In this document: positions 8,856 through 17,650 of the stretch, piece after piece | How the letters are laid out: each line of letters opens with the position of its first letter | How positions within the stretch are numbered: position 1 is the stretch's first letter | Origin: Streptomyces sp. HUAS 15-9 | GTDB taxonomy: Bacteria; Actinomycetota; Actinomycetes; Streptomycetales; Streptomycetaceae | Assembly (NCBI RefSeq): GCF_025642155.1 | Contig: NZ_CP106798.1 | Coordinates: 6,324,001 to 6,388,000 of the forward strand | Length of the DNA stretch: 64,000 bases | Direction: 5' to 3' | Program-made: the position numbers and the translations under genes | The notes under the pieces: generated by a model | Told to the model about the DNA's origin: nothing | What the model saw: only the letters and a program-made list of their open reading frames with translations | Databases searched by the model: none

Positions 8856-10010
8856 ATGATGACGACAGACACCAGCGGCGACGTCCGCCTCACCGGGATC
8901 AGCAAGACCTACGGCTCCTTCACCGCCGTACACCCGCTCGACCTGACCGTGCCACAGGGCTCCTTCTTCGCCCTGCTCGGCGCCTCGGGCTGCGGCAAGA
9001 CCACCACCCTGCGCATGATCGCCGGTCTGGAGGAGCCTTCCTCCGGCACCGTGCACCTCGGCGAGCAGGAGGTGACCCATCTGCCGCCGTACAAGCGGCC
9101 GGTGAACACCGTCTTCCAGTCGTACGCGCTCTTCCCGCACCTGGACATCTTCGAGAACGTCGCCTTCGGTCTGCGCCGGCGCGGGATCAAGAGCGTCAAG
9201 AAGCAGGTCGAGGAGATGCTCGACCTGGTCCAGCTCGGCGAGCAGGCGCGCAAGAAACCGCACCAGCTCTCCGGCGGTCAGCAGCAGCGCGTCGCGGTCG
9301 CCCGCGCGCTGATCAACCACCCCAAGGTGCTGCTCCTGGACGAGCCGCTCGGCGCCCTCGACCTCAAGCTGCGCCGCCAGATGCAGCTGGAGCTCAAGCG
9401 CATCCAGACCGAGGTCGGCATCACCTTCATCCATGTCACGCACGACCAGGAGGAGGCCATGACCATGGCCGACACGGTCGCCGTGATGAACGCGGGCCGC
9501 GTCGAGCAGCTCGGCTCGCCCGCCGACCTGTACGAGAACCCGCAGACCACGTTCGTCGCCAACTTCCTCGGCACCTCCAACCTCATCAAGGCCGAGGTCG
9601 ACAGCAAGAACGGCGGGGACATCGTCCTCAAGGCGGGCGGCGGCAAGCTGGTGCTGCCCGAGGCACGCTGTTCGGCCCCGACGCGGACCGGCGGCAAGGT
9701 CCTCGTCGGCATCCGCCCGGAGAAGATCTCCCTCACGCACGCCGACGACGCGGGCTCCATCCCCGAGGGCCGCAACCACATCAGCGGAAAGATCGCCGAC
9801 TCCAGTTTCATCGGCGTCTCCACGCAGTACGTCATCGACAGCGCCGTCTGCCCCGAGTTCGAGGTCTACGCCCAGAACATCGAGCGCGACGCCCGGCTGG
9901 TGCCGGGAGCGGACGTGGTCCTGCACTGGAGCCCCGCCCACACCTTCGGTCTGGACGCGGACCAGGACATCGACGCGGGTGTGGAGACGGTCGACGAGGA
10001 GGCCGCCTGA
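8856..10010 (+). CDS. Polyamine ABC transporter ATP-binding protein (PotA-like)
   Basis: The 384-residue ATPase energises polyamine uptake. Walker A GASGCGKTT is at residues 42-50, the Q-loop is VFQSYALFPH, the signature LSGGQQQR is at 138-145, and Walker B with the D-loop is LLLDEPLGALD at 159-169. A C-terminal TOBE-like regulatory region (about 240-384) contains GIRPEKISL. The frame is open far upstream, so the start was set at ATG 8856, just after the stop of the binding-protein gene; GTG 8850 (overlapping that stop) and ATG 8859 are alternatives. Close packing implies translational coupling. Substrate assignment rests on the neighbours and the PotA-like sequence. Confidence 0.92.
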   Translation: MMTTDTSGDVRLTGISKTYGSFTAVHPLDLTVPQGSFFALLGASGCGKTTTLRMIAGLEEPSSGTVHLGEQEVTHLPPYKRPVNTVFQSYALFPHLDIFENVAFGLRRRGIKSVKKQVEEMLDLVQLGEQARKKPHQLSGGQQQRVAVARALINHPKVLLLDEPLGALDLKLRRQMQLELKRIQTEVGITFIHVTHDQEEAMTMADTVAVMNAGRVEQLGSPADLYENPQTTFVANFLGTSNLIKAEVDSKNGGDIVLKAGGGKLVLPEARCSAPTRTGGKVLVGIRPEKISLTHADDAGSIPEGRNHISGKIADSSFIGVSTQYVIDSAVCPEFEVYAQNIERDARLVPGADVVLHWSPAHTFGLDADQDIDAGVETVDEEAA

Positions 10011-10011
10011 G

Positions 10012-10935
10012 ATGGCCGCTGTCACCGAGGCGCCACCCCTGACGCCGACCCCCGAGAAGAAGCCCCCGCGCAAGCGCGGCAAGTGGACCCCCTACTGGCT
10101 GCTGCTGCCCGGCATCCTCTGGCTGATCATCTTCTTCGCGCTGCCGATGATCTACCAGGCCTCCACGTCCGTGCAGACGGGCTCCCTGGAGGAGGGCTAC
10201 AAGGTCACCTGGCACTTCGCGACCTACTGGGACGCGCTGGCCGAGTACTGGCCGCAGTTCCTCCGCTCGGTGTTCTACGCCGCCGGCGCGACCGTCCTGT
10301 GCCTGCTGCTCGGCTACCCGCTGGCCTATCTGATCGCCTTCCGCGCCGGCCGCTGGCGGAACCTGATCATGATCCTGGTGATCGCCCCGTTCTTCACCAG
10401 CTTCCTGATCCGCACCCTGGCCTGGAAGACGATCCTCGCGGACAACGGCCCGGTCGTGGGCGCCCTCAACACGCTGCACGTCCTGGACGTCACCAGCTGG
10501 CTCGGCTGGACCGCGGGCGACCGTGTCCTCGCGACGCCACTCGCCGTGGTGTGCGGTCTGACGTACAACTTCCTGCCGTTCATGATCCTGCCGCTCTACA
10601 CCTCGCTCGAGCGGATCGACGGCCGGCTGCACGAGGCCGCGGGCGATCTGTACGCCAAGCCCTGGACGACCTTCCGCAAGGTCACCTTCCCGCTGTCGAT
10701 GCCCGGTGTGGTCTCCGGGACGCTGCTGACGTTCATCCCGGCGGCCGGTGACTACGTCAACGCCGAACTCCTCGGCTCCACCGACACCCGAATGATCGGC
10801 AACGTCATCCAGACACAGTTCCTGCGGATTCTGGACTATCCGACGGCCGCCGCTCTCTCCTTCATCCTCATGGCCGCGATCCTTCTCATGGTCACGATCT
10901 ACATTCGCCGGTCCGGGACGGAGGACCTGGTCTGA
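10012..10935 (+). CDS. Polyamine ABC transporter permease (PotB-like)
   Basis: The 307-residue inner-membrane permease has about six membrane segments, starting with WLLLPGILWLIIFFALPMI after a basic cytoplasmic N-terminus. The EAA loop that contacts the ATPase is HEAAGDLYAKPWTTF, in the C-terminal half. The ATG at 10012 follows GACGAGGAGG, which lies inside the end of the ATPase gene. Its stop codon shares bases with the start of the second permease gene (TGATG). It pairs with the 10935 product to form the transmembrane channel. Confidence 0.92.
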   Translation: MAAVTEAPPLTPTPEKKPPRKRGKWTPYWLLLPGILWLIIFFALPMIYQASTSVQTGSLEEGYKVTWHFATYWDALAEYWPQFLRSVFYAAGATVLCLLLGYPLAYLIAFRAGRWRNLIMILVIAPFFTSFLIRTLAWKTILADNGPVVGALNTLHVLDVTSWLGWTAGDRVLATPLAVVCGLTYNFLPFMILPLYTSLERIDGRLHEAAGDLYAKPWTTFRKVTFPLSMPGVVSGTLLTFIPAAGDYVNAELLGSTDTRMIGNVIQTQFLRILDYPTAAALSFILMAAILLMVTIYIRRSGTEDLV

Positions 10936-11735
10936 TGCCCTTCGTCAACTGGCTCAAGCGCCATCTCGTCGTCATCGCGGGACTTCTGACGCTCGCCTAT
11001 CTGCTGCTGCCCAACGTCGTCGTCACGGTGTTCTCCTTCAACAAACCGAAGGGGCGCTTCAACTACGAATGGCAGCAGTTCTCCACGGACGCCTGGAAGG
11101 ACCCGTGCGGCGTCGCCGACATGTGCGGCTCGCTGTCCCTCAGCCTCCAGATCGCCCTGTGGGCGACGATCGGCGCCACGCTGCTCGGCACGATGATCGC
11201 CTTCGCGCTCGTCCGCTACCGCTTCCGCGCACGCGGCGCCGTGAACTCGCTGATCTTCCTGCCCATGGCCATGCCCGAGGTCGTCATGGCCGCCTCGCTG
11301 CTCACCCTGTTCCTCAACATGGGCGCCCAGCTGGGCTTCTGGACGATCCTGATCGCGCACATCATGTTCTGCCTCAGCTTCGTCGTCACCGCGGTCAAGG
11401 CGCGCGTGATGTCGATGGACCCGCGCCTGGAGCAGGCGGCACAGGACCTGTACGCCGGTCCCGCGCAGACCTTCCTGAGGGTCACCCTGCCCATCGCGGC
11501 CCCCGGAATCGCCGCGGGCGCGCTGCTCTCCTTCGCGCTCTCCTTCGACGATTTCATCATCACCAATTTCAACGCGGGCTCGACCGTCACCTTCCCCATG
11601 TTCGTGTGGGGCTCGGCGCAGCGCGGCACGCCCGTCCAGATCAATGTCATCGGTACGGCCATGTTCCTGGTCGCCGTACTGCTCGTGCTGTCCTCGATGG
11701 TCGTCACGAACCGCCGCAACAAGCAAAAGGCATGA
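10935..11735 (+). CDS. Polyamine ABC transporter permease (PotC-like)
   Basis: The 266-residue second permease has a membrane segment at residues 10-30 (LVVIAGLLTLAYLLLPNVVV) and several more. The EAA loop reads LEQAAQDLYAGPAQTF. Its ATG overlaps the stop of the first permease gene by the TGATG arrangement, a hallmark of translational coupling. The C-terminus is short and basic (NRRNKQKA). It completes a canonical binding protein-ATPase-permease-permease importer whose gene order matches polyamine transporters of actinomycetes. Confidence 0.92.
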   Translation: MPFVNWLKRHLVVIAGLLTLAYLLLPNVVVTVFSFNKPKGRFNYEWQQFSTDAWKDPCGVADMCGSLSLSLQIALWATIGATLLGTMIAFALVRYRFRARGAVNSLIFLPMAMPEVVMAASLLTLFLNMGAQLGFWTILIAHIMFCLSFVVTAVKARVMSMDPRLEQAAQDLYAGPAQTFLRVTLPIAAPGIAAGALLSFALSFDDFIITNFNAGSTVTFPMFVWGSAQRGTPVQINVIGTAMFLVAVLLVLSSMVVTNRRNKQKA

Positions 11736-11764
11736 CCGGAAGAACTCTGTAGGGAGTTGAAATC

Positions 11765-13183
11765 ATGGCCCCAAGCGCCATGACCCGTTGGACCAAGTCT
11801 CTTTCCGAAGCACAGCCGGTCCCGTACTGGCTCGAAGACCCCGGCAAGCCCCACCCCGAGCCCGCCCTGACCGGCGCCGAGACCTGCGACCTGCTGGTCG
11901 TCGGCGGCGGCTACAGCGGACTGTGGACCGCGCTCAACGCCAAGGAGCGCGACCCGCAGCGGGACGTGGTGCTGCTGGAAGGCCGTGAGGTGGGCTGGGC
12001 CGCCTCGGGCCGCAACGGCGGCTTCTGCGCCGCCTCCCTCACGCACGGACTGCCCAACGGTCTCGCCCGCTGGCCGGACGAGATCCACACGCTCCACGAG
12101 CTGGGCGAGCGCAACCTCGACGAGATCGAGAAGGCGGTCGCCCGGCACTCCCTCGACTGCGAATTCGAGCGCACGGGCGAGATCGACGTCGCCACCGAGA
12201 CCTACCAGGCGTCGGAACTGCGTGACTGGCACCGCGAGATGCAGGAGAAGGGCCTGGCCGACGGCATCGAGTTCCTGGACGCGGACGCCGTGCGCGAGCA
12301 GGTGAACTCGCCGACCTTCGAGGCGGGCCTGTGGGACCGCCGGGGCGTGGCCATGCTCCACCCGGCCAAGCTCGCCTGGGGCCTGAAGCGCGCCTGCCTC
12401 CAGCTGGGCGTGCGTGTCTACGAGCACACGCCCGCCCTGGACCTGAAGCCGTACGGCGCGGGCATGGCCGTACGCACCCCGTACGGCTCGGTGCGCGCCC
12501 GCCGGGTCGCGCTGGGCACCAACATCTTCCCGAGCCTGCTCAAGCGGGTCCGGGCGTACACCGTGCCGGTCTACGACTACGCCCTGATGACCGAGCCGCT
12601 GAGCGAGCAGCAGCTCGCCGGGATCGGCTGGCGCGGCCGCCAGGGCCTCGGGGACAGCGCCAACCAGTTCCACTACTTCCGGCTGTCGGCCGACAACCGG
12701 ATCCTGTGGGGCGGGTACGACGCGATCTACCCCTACGGCGGCCGCGTCCGCGCCGAGTACGACGACCGCCCCGAGACCTACGCCAAGCTCGCCGGGCACT
12801 TCTTCACCTGCTTCCCGCAGCTGGAGGGCGTCCGCTTCACGCACGCGTGGGGCGGCGCGATCGACACCTGCTCACGCTTCTCGGCGTTCTTCGGCACCGC
12901 CCACCAGGGCAAGGTGGCGTACGCGGCGGGCTACACGGGCCTCGGCGTGGGCGCCACCCGGTTCGGCGCCGATGTGATGCTGGACCTGCTGGCGGGCGAG
13001 GACACCGAGCGCACCCGCCTGCAGATGGTCCGCAAGAAGCCGCTGCCCTTCCCGCCCGAGCCCTTCGCCTGGACCGGCATCGCCCTCACCAAGTGGTCGC
13101 TGGCCCGCGCGGACGCACACGGCGGGCGGCGCAACCTGTGGCTGAGGACGATGGACCGGCTGGGCCTGGGCTTCGACAGCTGA
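11765..13183 (+). CDS. FAD-dependent amine oxidase (gamma-glutamylputrescine oxidase / DAO family)
   Basis: The 472-residue flavoprotein belongs to the D-amino-acid oxidase/PuuB superfamily. The FAD-binding dinucleotide motif is VVGGGYSGLW (about residues 45-54), followed by VVLLEGREVGWAASGRNGG, characteristic of gamma-glutamylputrescine oxidase-like enzymes. The C-terminal flavin contact is GYTGLGVG. It lies 29 bp after the permease genes, with AGGGAG before its ATG. In this context it most likely oxidatively deaminates putrescine or gamma-glutamylputrescine to the aldehyde used by the upstream dehydrogenase. No glutamylputrescine synthetase gene is present in the window, so direct diamine oxidation is also possible. 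Confidence 0.88.
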   Translation: MAPSAMTRWTKSLSEAQPVPYWLEDPGKPHPEPALTGAETCDLLVVGGGYSGLWTALNAKERDPQRDVVLLEGREVGWAASGRNGGFCAASLTHGLPNGLARWPDEIHTLHELGERNLDEIEKAVARHSLDCEFERTGEIDVATETYQASELRDWHREMQEKGLADGIEFLDADAVREQVNSPTFEAGLWDRRGVAMLHPAKLAWGLKRACLQLGVRVYEHTPALDLKPYGAGMAVRTPYGSVRARRVALGTNIFPSLLKRVRAYTVPVYDYALMTEPLSEQQLAGIGWRGRQGLGDSANQFHYFRLSADNRILWGGYDAIYPYGGRVRAEYDDRPETYAKLAGHFFTCFPQLEGVRFTHAWGGAIDTCSRFSAFFGTAHQGKVAYAAGYTGLGVGATRFGADVMLDLLAGEDTERTRLQMVRKKPLPFPPEPFAWTGIALTKWSLARADAHGGRRNLWLRTMDRLGLGFDS

Positions 13184-13235
13184 GCCCGGCCGGGAGTGGC
13201 CTGGTTCACTCCAAGGAGGGACCACAACCCGCGTA

Positions 13236-13304
13236 ATGCCTGCTGAGGACCTCCCTCTCTCCTGCTGACGCGACCGCGTCGACGGGAGAGGGGGAGGTCT
13301 TCTC
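13236..13304 (+). promoter_or_regulatory. Candidate leader peptide and hairpin covering a ribosome binding site
   Basis: A 15-bp stem pairs 13248-13262 with 13285-13299 (14 Watson-Crick pairs and one G-U). The right arm contains the only purine-rich ribosome binding sequence (GGGAGAGGGGGAGG) of the gene at 13305, so the folded form would hide it. A 10-codon ORF, ATG at 13236 to TGA at 13266-13268 (MPAEDLPLSC), runs through the left arm. An AAGGAGGG lies at 13213-13220, rather far (15 nt) from that ATG. The loop contains a smaller palindrome (GACGCG/CGCGTC, 13267-13280). This layout suggests translational attenuation; the structure could alternatively be a terminator of the upstream operon. 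Confidence 0.5.
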
Positions 13305-13757
13305 ATGACTGGAGCAAAGAGGGCGGTCGAGTGGCTGGCATCCGTCGCACCGGATCCCGATGCCTGCCGCCGGGAGTGGGAGCGCAACCCCCGGGGGTTG
13401 ACACTGCTGCCGGCCGGCAAGGCGTGGGACGTGCTCGTCGTGCCGGCTGCCCTCGGCCGCCCGACGCTCGACGTACTCACCCGCATACTCGACCGGCCCG
13501 GCCCGGTGCTGGCCTACCCCGGCGACGAACGGATGGGCTTCTTCGTGCCCCCGGGCACAGCCGAACGCTGGCTCGGCACGGGCATCCGCACGGTCGGCAC
13601 GGGCACCTGGATCGTCGTGCCGCACCCGGGCCGGCCGTCCGGCGGGGTCCGCTGGCTGGTCGGGCCGGACGGCTTGGGCACGCTCACTGATCCGGTGCTG
13701 TTGGAGCTGGCGTTGCATGAGGCGGTGGCTCGTCTGGTGACGGATGAGGCCGGGTAG
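13305..13757 (+). CDS. Small conserved protein resembling a primase/polymerase N-terminal fragment
   Basis: The 150-residue protein is of a type often labelled in Streptomyces as bifunctional DNA primase/polymerase, because it resembles part of the N-terminal Prim-Pol fold. It opens with AVEWLASVAPDPDACRREWE, followed by VLVVPAALGRP and WIVVPHPGR. I see no Asp/Glu metal-binding triad that would support polymerase activity, so the role is unknown. The ATG at 13305 has its ribosome binding site inside a strong hairpin (see 13236-13304). It sits between the polyamine operon and the chitinase gene, without obvious functional linkage to either. Confidence 0.7.
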   Translation: MTGAKRAVEWLASVAPDPDACRREWERNPRGLTLLPAGKAWDVLVVPAALGRPTLDVLTRILDRPGPVLAYPGDERMGFFVPPGTAERWLGTGIRTVGTGTWIVVPHPGRPSGGVRWLVGPDGLGTLTDPVLLELALHEAVARLVTDEAG

Positions 13758-14057
13758 TGGGTACGGCGGTCCTGTTTACGTGTCTTTGACGCTCTGTCCG
13801 TCGCGGCCACCGGCGTGCAGCACGCCTGGGCCGGGCGTGAGATCGCGGGTGCACATGGGCGCGGTGATCCCGGCGGCGTACCGGCACGGGCCGTCACCGG
13901 GTGTGGCGCGCAGTTCGGCCATGCCCGCCGCCGCACCCGGGTGTGGCCCAGGGCACCGTGTCCCGCAGCTGCCGTCGGAGGTCTTGACAACCGGATTGGT
14001 CTGGACCAAGTTGAGCGCACTCCACCCCTCCCATTCCCCCCATGCCCGGAGGCACTT
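13758..14057 (+). promoter_or_regulatory. Chitinase promoter region with DasR-type operator
   Basis: The 300-bp spacer holds no gene that I can support. Near its 3' end, TTGACA at 13984-13989 is a strong -35 box. The palindrome TTGGTCTGGACCAA at 13996-14009 lies immediately after it, in the -35/-10 spacer, and closely matches the DasR responsive element (core TGGTCTAGACCA). DasR is the GlcNAc-responsive GntR repressor of chitin and aminosugar genes in Streptomyces, so this chitinase is probably repressed by DasR and induced by chitin breakdown products. The ribosome binding site GGAGG (14048-14052) precedes the GTG start. Confidence 0.8.
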
Positions 14058-15869
14058 GTGGATCGCGTCAGACCCCGTACCAGGTCCCTCCTCGCCGCGC
14101 TCACGGCAGCGCTCCTGGCCGTACCCGGTATCACCGTGCTCTCGTCGGCCGCACGTGCGGCCGACGCGGATCTCGCCAAGAACGGTGGCTTCGAGTCCGG
14201 TCTCGACGGCTGGAGCTGTACGGCGAACAGTGGAACGAACGTCAACTCTCCTGTGCACGGCGGCACTTCGGCCCTCCAGGCGACCCCGGCCGGCAGTGAC
14301 AACGCCCAGTGCGCGCAGACCGTGACGGTGAAACCCGACTCCCAGTACACCCTGTCCGGCTACGTCCGCGGCTCCTACGTCTACCTCGGCGCAAGCGGCA
14401 CCGGCACCACCGACGTCTCCACCTGGACCCAGTCGGCCCCCGCCTGGCAGCAGCTCAGCACGACCTTCCGTACCGGTGCCGCCACCACCAAGGTCACCAT
14501 CTACACCCACGGGTGGTACGGCACCGGCGCCTACTACGCCGACGACATCTCCCTGACCGGCCCCGGCGTCGACCCGGGACAGCCGCCCGCGGCCCCGACC
14601 GGCCTCAAGGTGGGCACCGTCACCTCCTCCAGCGTCGCCCTGTCCTGGACGGCGGTCACCGGCGCCACCGGCTACACGGTCTATCGCGACGGGGTCAAGG
14701 ACCGGACGGTGAGCGGCACTTCGGCGACCGTGAGCGGCCTGACGCCCTCGACGGCGTACGGCTTCCAGGTCGCCGCCGTCAACGACGCGGGGGAGTCCGC
14801 GAAGTCCGCGACGGTGACCGCCACGACGACCGCAGGACCCGGCGGCTCGACCGACCTGTCCACCCACGCCCTGGTCGGCTACCTCCACACCACCTTCGCC
14901 AACGGCTCCGGCTACACCCGTCTCGCCGACGTCCCCGACAGCTGGGACGTCATCGACCTGGCCTTCGGCGAGCCGACCTCGGTGACGTCAGGCGACATCC
15001 GCTTCAACCGCTGCCCGGTCACCGAGTGCCCGAACGTCGAGAGCGACGCCGACTTCAAGGCGGCGGTCAGGGCCAAGCAGGCGGTCGGCAAGAAGGTGCT
15101 GATCTCCATCGGAGGCCAGAACGGCCAGGTGCAGCTGACCAGCACGGCGGCCCGTGACACCTTCGTCTCCTCCGTCTCCAGGATCATCGACGACTACGGC
15201 CTCGACGGCCTGGACATCGACTTCGAGGGCCACTCGCTGTCGCTCGACGTCAACGACACGGACTTCAAGAACCCGACGACACCCGTCGTCGTCAACCTCA
15301 TCTCGGCCCTGAAGACCCTCAAGGCCCGCTACGGCGCGAAGTTCGTCCTCTCGATGGCCCCCGAGACCTTCTTCGTGCAGATGGGCTACCAGTACTACGG
15401 CACCGGCAAGTGGGGCGGCCAGGACCCGCGCTGCGGGGCCTACCTCCCCGTCATATACGCCCTGCGCGACGATCTGACGCTCCTGCACGTCCAGGACTAC
15501 AACTCGGGCCCGATCATGGGCCTCGACAACCAGTACCACTCGATGGGCGGCGCCGACTTCCACATCGCCATGACCGACATGCTCCTCACCGGCTTCCCGG
15601 TCGCGGGCGACGCGAACAACGTCTTCCCGCCACTGCGCCCCGACCAGGTGGCGATCGGCATGCCCGCGTCCACCAACGCGGGCAACGGCTATGTCTCCCC
15701 GTCGGAGGTCACCAAGACCCTCGACTGTCTGACGAAGAGGTCGAACTGCGGCTCGTACGCCACCCACGGCAGCTGGCCCGCCCTGCGCGGCCTGATGACC
15801 TGGTCGGTCAACTGGGACCGGTTCGCCAACTGGGAGTTCCAGAAGAACTTCGACGCGTACTTCGGCTGA
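14058..15869 (+). CDS. Secreted GH18 chitinase with carbohydrate-binding and FnIII domains
   Basis: The 603-residue enzyme is modular. It has a signal peptide (residues 1 to about 34, cleavage near ARA-AD), then a jelly-roll carbohydrate-binding module (about 35-170, opening with NGGFESGLDGW). A fibronectin type III domain follows (about 178-265), then a GH18 catalytic domain (about 275-603). The GH18 signature DxxDxDxE is present as DGLDIDFE (about residues 385-392), with the terminal Glu as proton donor. It hydrolyses chitin outside the cell. The GTG at 14058, five bases after GGAGG, was chosen; the frame is open further upstream but that stretch contains the promoter. The 3' end overlaps the convergent PAP2 gene by 62 bp. 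Confidence 0.93.
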   Translation: MDRVRPRTRSLLAALTAALLAVPGITVLSSAARAADADLAKNGGFESGLDGWSCTANSGTNVNSPVHGGTSALQATPAGSDNAQCAQTVTVKPDSQYTLSGYVRGSYVYLGASGTGTTDVSTWTQSAPAWQQLSTTFRTGAATTKVTIYTHGWYGTGAYYADDISLTGPGVDPGQPPAAPTGLKVGTVTSSSVALSWTAVTGATGYTVYRDGVKDRTVSGTSATVSGLTPSTAYGFQVAAVNDAGESAKSATVTATTTAGPGGSTDLSTHALVGYLHTTFANGSGYTRLADVPDSWDVIDLAFGEPTSVTSGDIRFNRCPVTECPNVESDADFKAAVRAKQAVGKKVLISIGGQNGQVQLTSTAARDTFVSSVSRIIDDYGLDGLDIDFEGHSLSLDVNDTDFKNPTTPVVVNLISALKTLKARYGAKFVLSMAPETFFVQMGYQYYGTGKWGGQDPRCGAYLPVIYALRDDLTLLHVQDYNSGPIMGLDNQYHSMGGADFHIAMTDMLLTGFPVAGDANNVFPPLRPDQVAIGMPASTNAGNGYVSPSEVTKTLDCLTKRSNCGSYATHGSWPALRGLMTWSVNWDRFANWEFQKNFDAYFG

Positions 15870-16467
15870 GGAACACCCACAGCGCGAACAGCAGCACGAA
15901 GCACAGACACCAACTGGCCACGACGTCCAGCGGCCAGTGGTAGCCGCGCCGGATCAGCCCGAAACCGACACCGAGGTTGACCACGGCACACCCGGCCACC
16001 AGCAGCCGCCGGGCGAGCGCCGTGACGAGCCACGGGAGGAGGATCAGCGTCGCCGCGCCGTACGCGACGGCCGCGGTGGCCGTATGGCCGGACGGGTAGA
16101 AGCCGCCCGCCCAGGGCATGACCGGGGTTCCCGGACGGTCGGTCCAGGCCTTCAACGGCACGACGATCGCCGGGACCAGGGCCATCAGGACGGCGGCGGC
16201 GACCGGTGGCAGCCACCAGCGGTCGGCGCCGTCGCGGCGGCCCAGCCAGAGGACGAGGCCTATGGCGACCGCGAGCACCGGCACCGCCACCTGCACATTG
16301 CCCAGGTCGGACAGGGCCGCCGAGAACCGGTCGGGATGGACGAGGGCGCGGCTCACCCGCTCGTCCACGCGAAGCAGCGGGCCGTCGGCCATCACCTGCC
16401 AGGTGATCAGGACGAAGAGGAGGAGGGGTACGGCGGTCACGGGCCACAGCCTCTCAGGAGTCCTCAT
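15808..16467 (-). CDS. PAP2-family membrane phosphatase
   Basis: The 219-residue integral membrane protein is of the type 2 phosphatidic acid phosphatase family. The three catalytic blocks are visible: K-x4-RP in LKAWTDRPGTP, the PSGH box in GGFYPSGHTATAAVAY, and RRGYHWPLDV carrying the acid-base His. At least five hydrophobic segments flank them. Likely substrates are phosphatidate or undecaprenyl pyrophosphate at the membrane. Its ATG overlaps the stop of the upstream serine hydrolase gene, so the two are translationally coupled. Its last 62 bp lie within the chitinase gene on the opposite strand. The final 20 residues (SRSTRRSSSGTPSWRTGPS) look unstructured. Confidence 0.88.
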   Translation of the reverse strand: MRTPERLWPVTAVPLLLFVLITWQVMADGPLLRVDERVSRALVHPDRFSAALSDLGNVQVAVPVLAVAIGLVLWLGRRDGADRWWLPPVAAAVLMALVPAIVVPLKAWTDRPGTPVMPWAGGFYPSGHTATAAVAYGAATLILLPWLVTALARRLLVAGCAVVNLGVGFGLIRRGYHWPLDVVASWCLCFVLLFALWVFLSRSTRRSSSGTPSWRTGPS

Positions 16468-17297
16468 CAGCGCTGCCGGGACTCCTTGAGAACGCCGATT
16501 CCCACCCGATCGGTGTCATCCGGATCGCCGTTGAGCCGGTGGACCACGACCCAGCGGCCGTCGTTCGTCGCCCCGGCGAAGACCGACGCGTCGCGGGTGG
16601 CCCCGTTGTGCCAGCGCAGCGGCCCGGCCGTCTGCCAGGTCGGGGCGGGATCCCCCAGCCGGCGCTCCACGAGCAGACGTACGAGCAGATCGGCCGCCGC
16701 GCGAGGAGTGGCCCACAGACCGCCGGCCGGCAGGATCGGGCCCGCCATCGTCCAGGGCCTGCGGGTTCCCCCGAACAGGCCGGGCGCCAGCAGGCGTCGC
16801 GCGGGATCGGGGTCGGCGCTCACCTCGGCCACGTCCAGCGGCCGGAGCACATGCTCGGTGACCAGCTCCTCGTACGAGGTGCCGGTCGCGGCGGCCAGGG
16901 CCGCACCGAGAACGGCGTAGCCGAGGTTGGAGTACTCCTCCTCCTGGCCCGCGGGCCGGACCGCGATCGAGTCGAGCCGGTTCAGCACGTCGCGCAGCGC
17001 GCGGTCGTCGAACGGCGTGTACGGGTCCCGGCCGGCGGCCTGCGGCGGCAGCCGGGGGAGGCCGGAGGTGTGCTCGGCCAGCTGCCGCAGGGTGATCCCG
17101 GTCCCGGGCGCGGCGGGCAGCCAGCGCTCCACGGGGTCGTCGAGGGTGAGGGCGCCGGCTGCCGCCAGGCGCATGAGCGCGGTGCCGGTGAGGACCTTGG
17201 TGAGGGAGCCGATCTGTACGAAGCGGTCGACGGCATGGCCGTTGCTGACGCTCGGCGGCTCGGAGGCACTGAGAACACATGTCGGAATGCGACGCAT
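16467..17297 (-). CDS. Serine hydrolase (beta-lactamase-like), no signal peptide
   Basis: The 276-residue protein has the serine beta-lactamase/DD-peptidase fold. SxxK is present as GSLTK near residue 31 and YxN as EYSNLGYAVLG near residue 125. It is shorter than most relatives because little sequence precedes the SxxK motif, and I see no export signal, so the N-terminus may be truncated or the start mis-set. ATG 17297 was chosen; GTG 17303 is two codons upstream. No clear ribosome binding site precedes either, so it may be leaderless. The stop overlaps the PAP2 gene start. The substrate is unknown. Confidence 0.78.
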   Translation of the reverse strand: MRRIPTCVLSASEPPSVSNGHAVDRFVQIGSLTKVLTGTALMRLAAAGALTLDDPVERWLPAAPGTGITLRQLAEHTSGLPRLPPQAAGRDPYTPFDDRALRDVLNRLDSIAVRPAGQEEEYSNLGYAVLGAALAAATGTSYEELVTEHVLRPLDVAEVSADPDPARRLLAPGLFGGTRRPWTMAGPILPAGGLWATPRAAADLLVRLLVERRLGDPAPTWQTAGPLRWHNGATRDASVFAGATNDGRWVVVHRLNGDPDDTDRVGIGVLKESRQR

Positions 17298-17650
17298 GGT
17301 CACCAGTGTGGGAGAAGGAGGTCGGCCGCCCCGGAACAGGGGGGGTAGTTCCGAGGCGGCCGTCCGGATCGGAACGCCGCGCGCCCCGGGGGGTTTGGGG
17401 CGGGCGACTGTCCGATCGGTGAGGAGATTCCGAGGCCGAAGGCCCCGGTTGTGTGCGCGAGGGCACGACCAGGTCGAAGCTGGGGAGGCGACGGCCTGAT
17501 GTCGCCCACAGTCCCCTGTGGGCGGGGTGTATCTCTCATCTGAGGAAGAACCTACGGCAGGGGGTGGCTCCAAGACAGACGGAATCGCGTCCCGCCATCC
17601 ACCTCGCACACCTTCTTCACACGGCCTGACGCTGGGCGCCGGACTGTGAC
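17298..17650 (-). terminator. Intergenic region after gabT with a hairpin
   Basis: This 353-bp spacer separates gabT from the downstream serine hydrolase gene on the same strand. I see no gene in it. A perfect 9-bp stem at 17503-17511 and 17516-17524 with a TCCC loop is a plausible terminator for gabT, although 130 bp beyond its stop and without a T tract. The remainder should hold the promoter for the serine hydrolase; no clear -35/-10 pair was identified. Confidence 0.5.

Noticed and set aside
13684..13887. Small minus-strand ORF in the chitinase promoter region
   Set aside because: Arg/Pro-rich shadow sequence, no ribosome binding site, and it overlaps the end of the 13305 gene.
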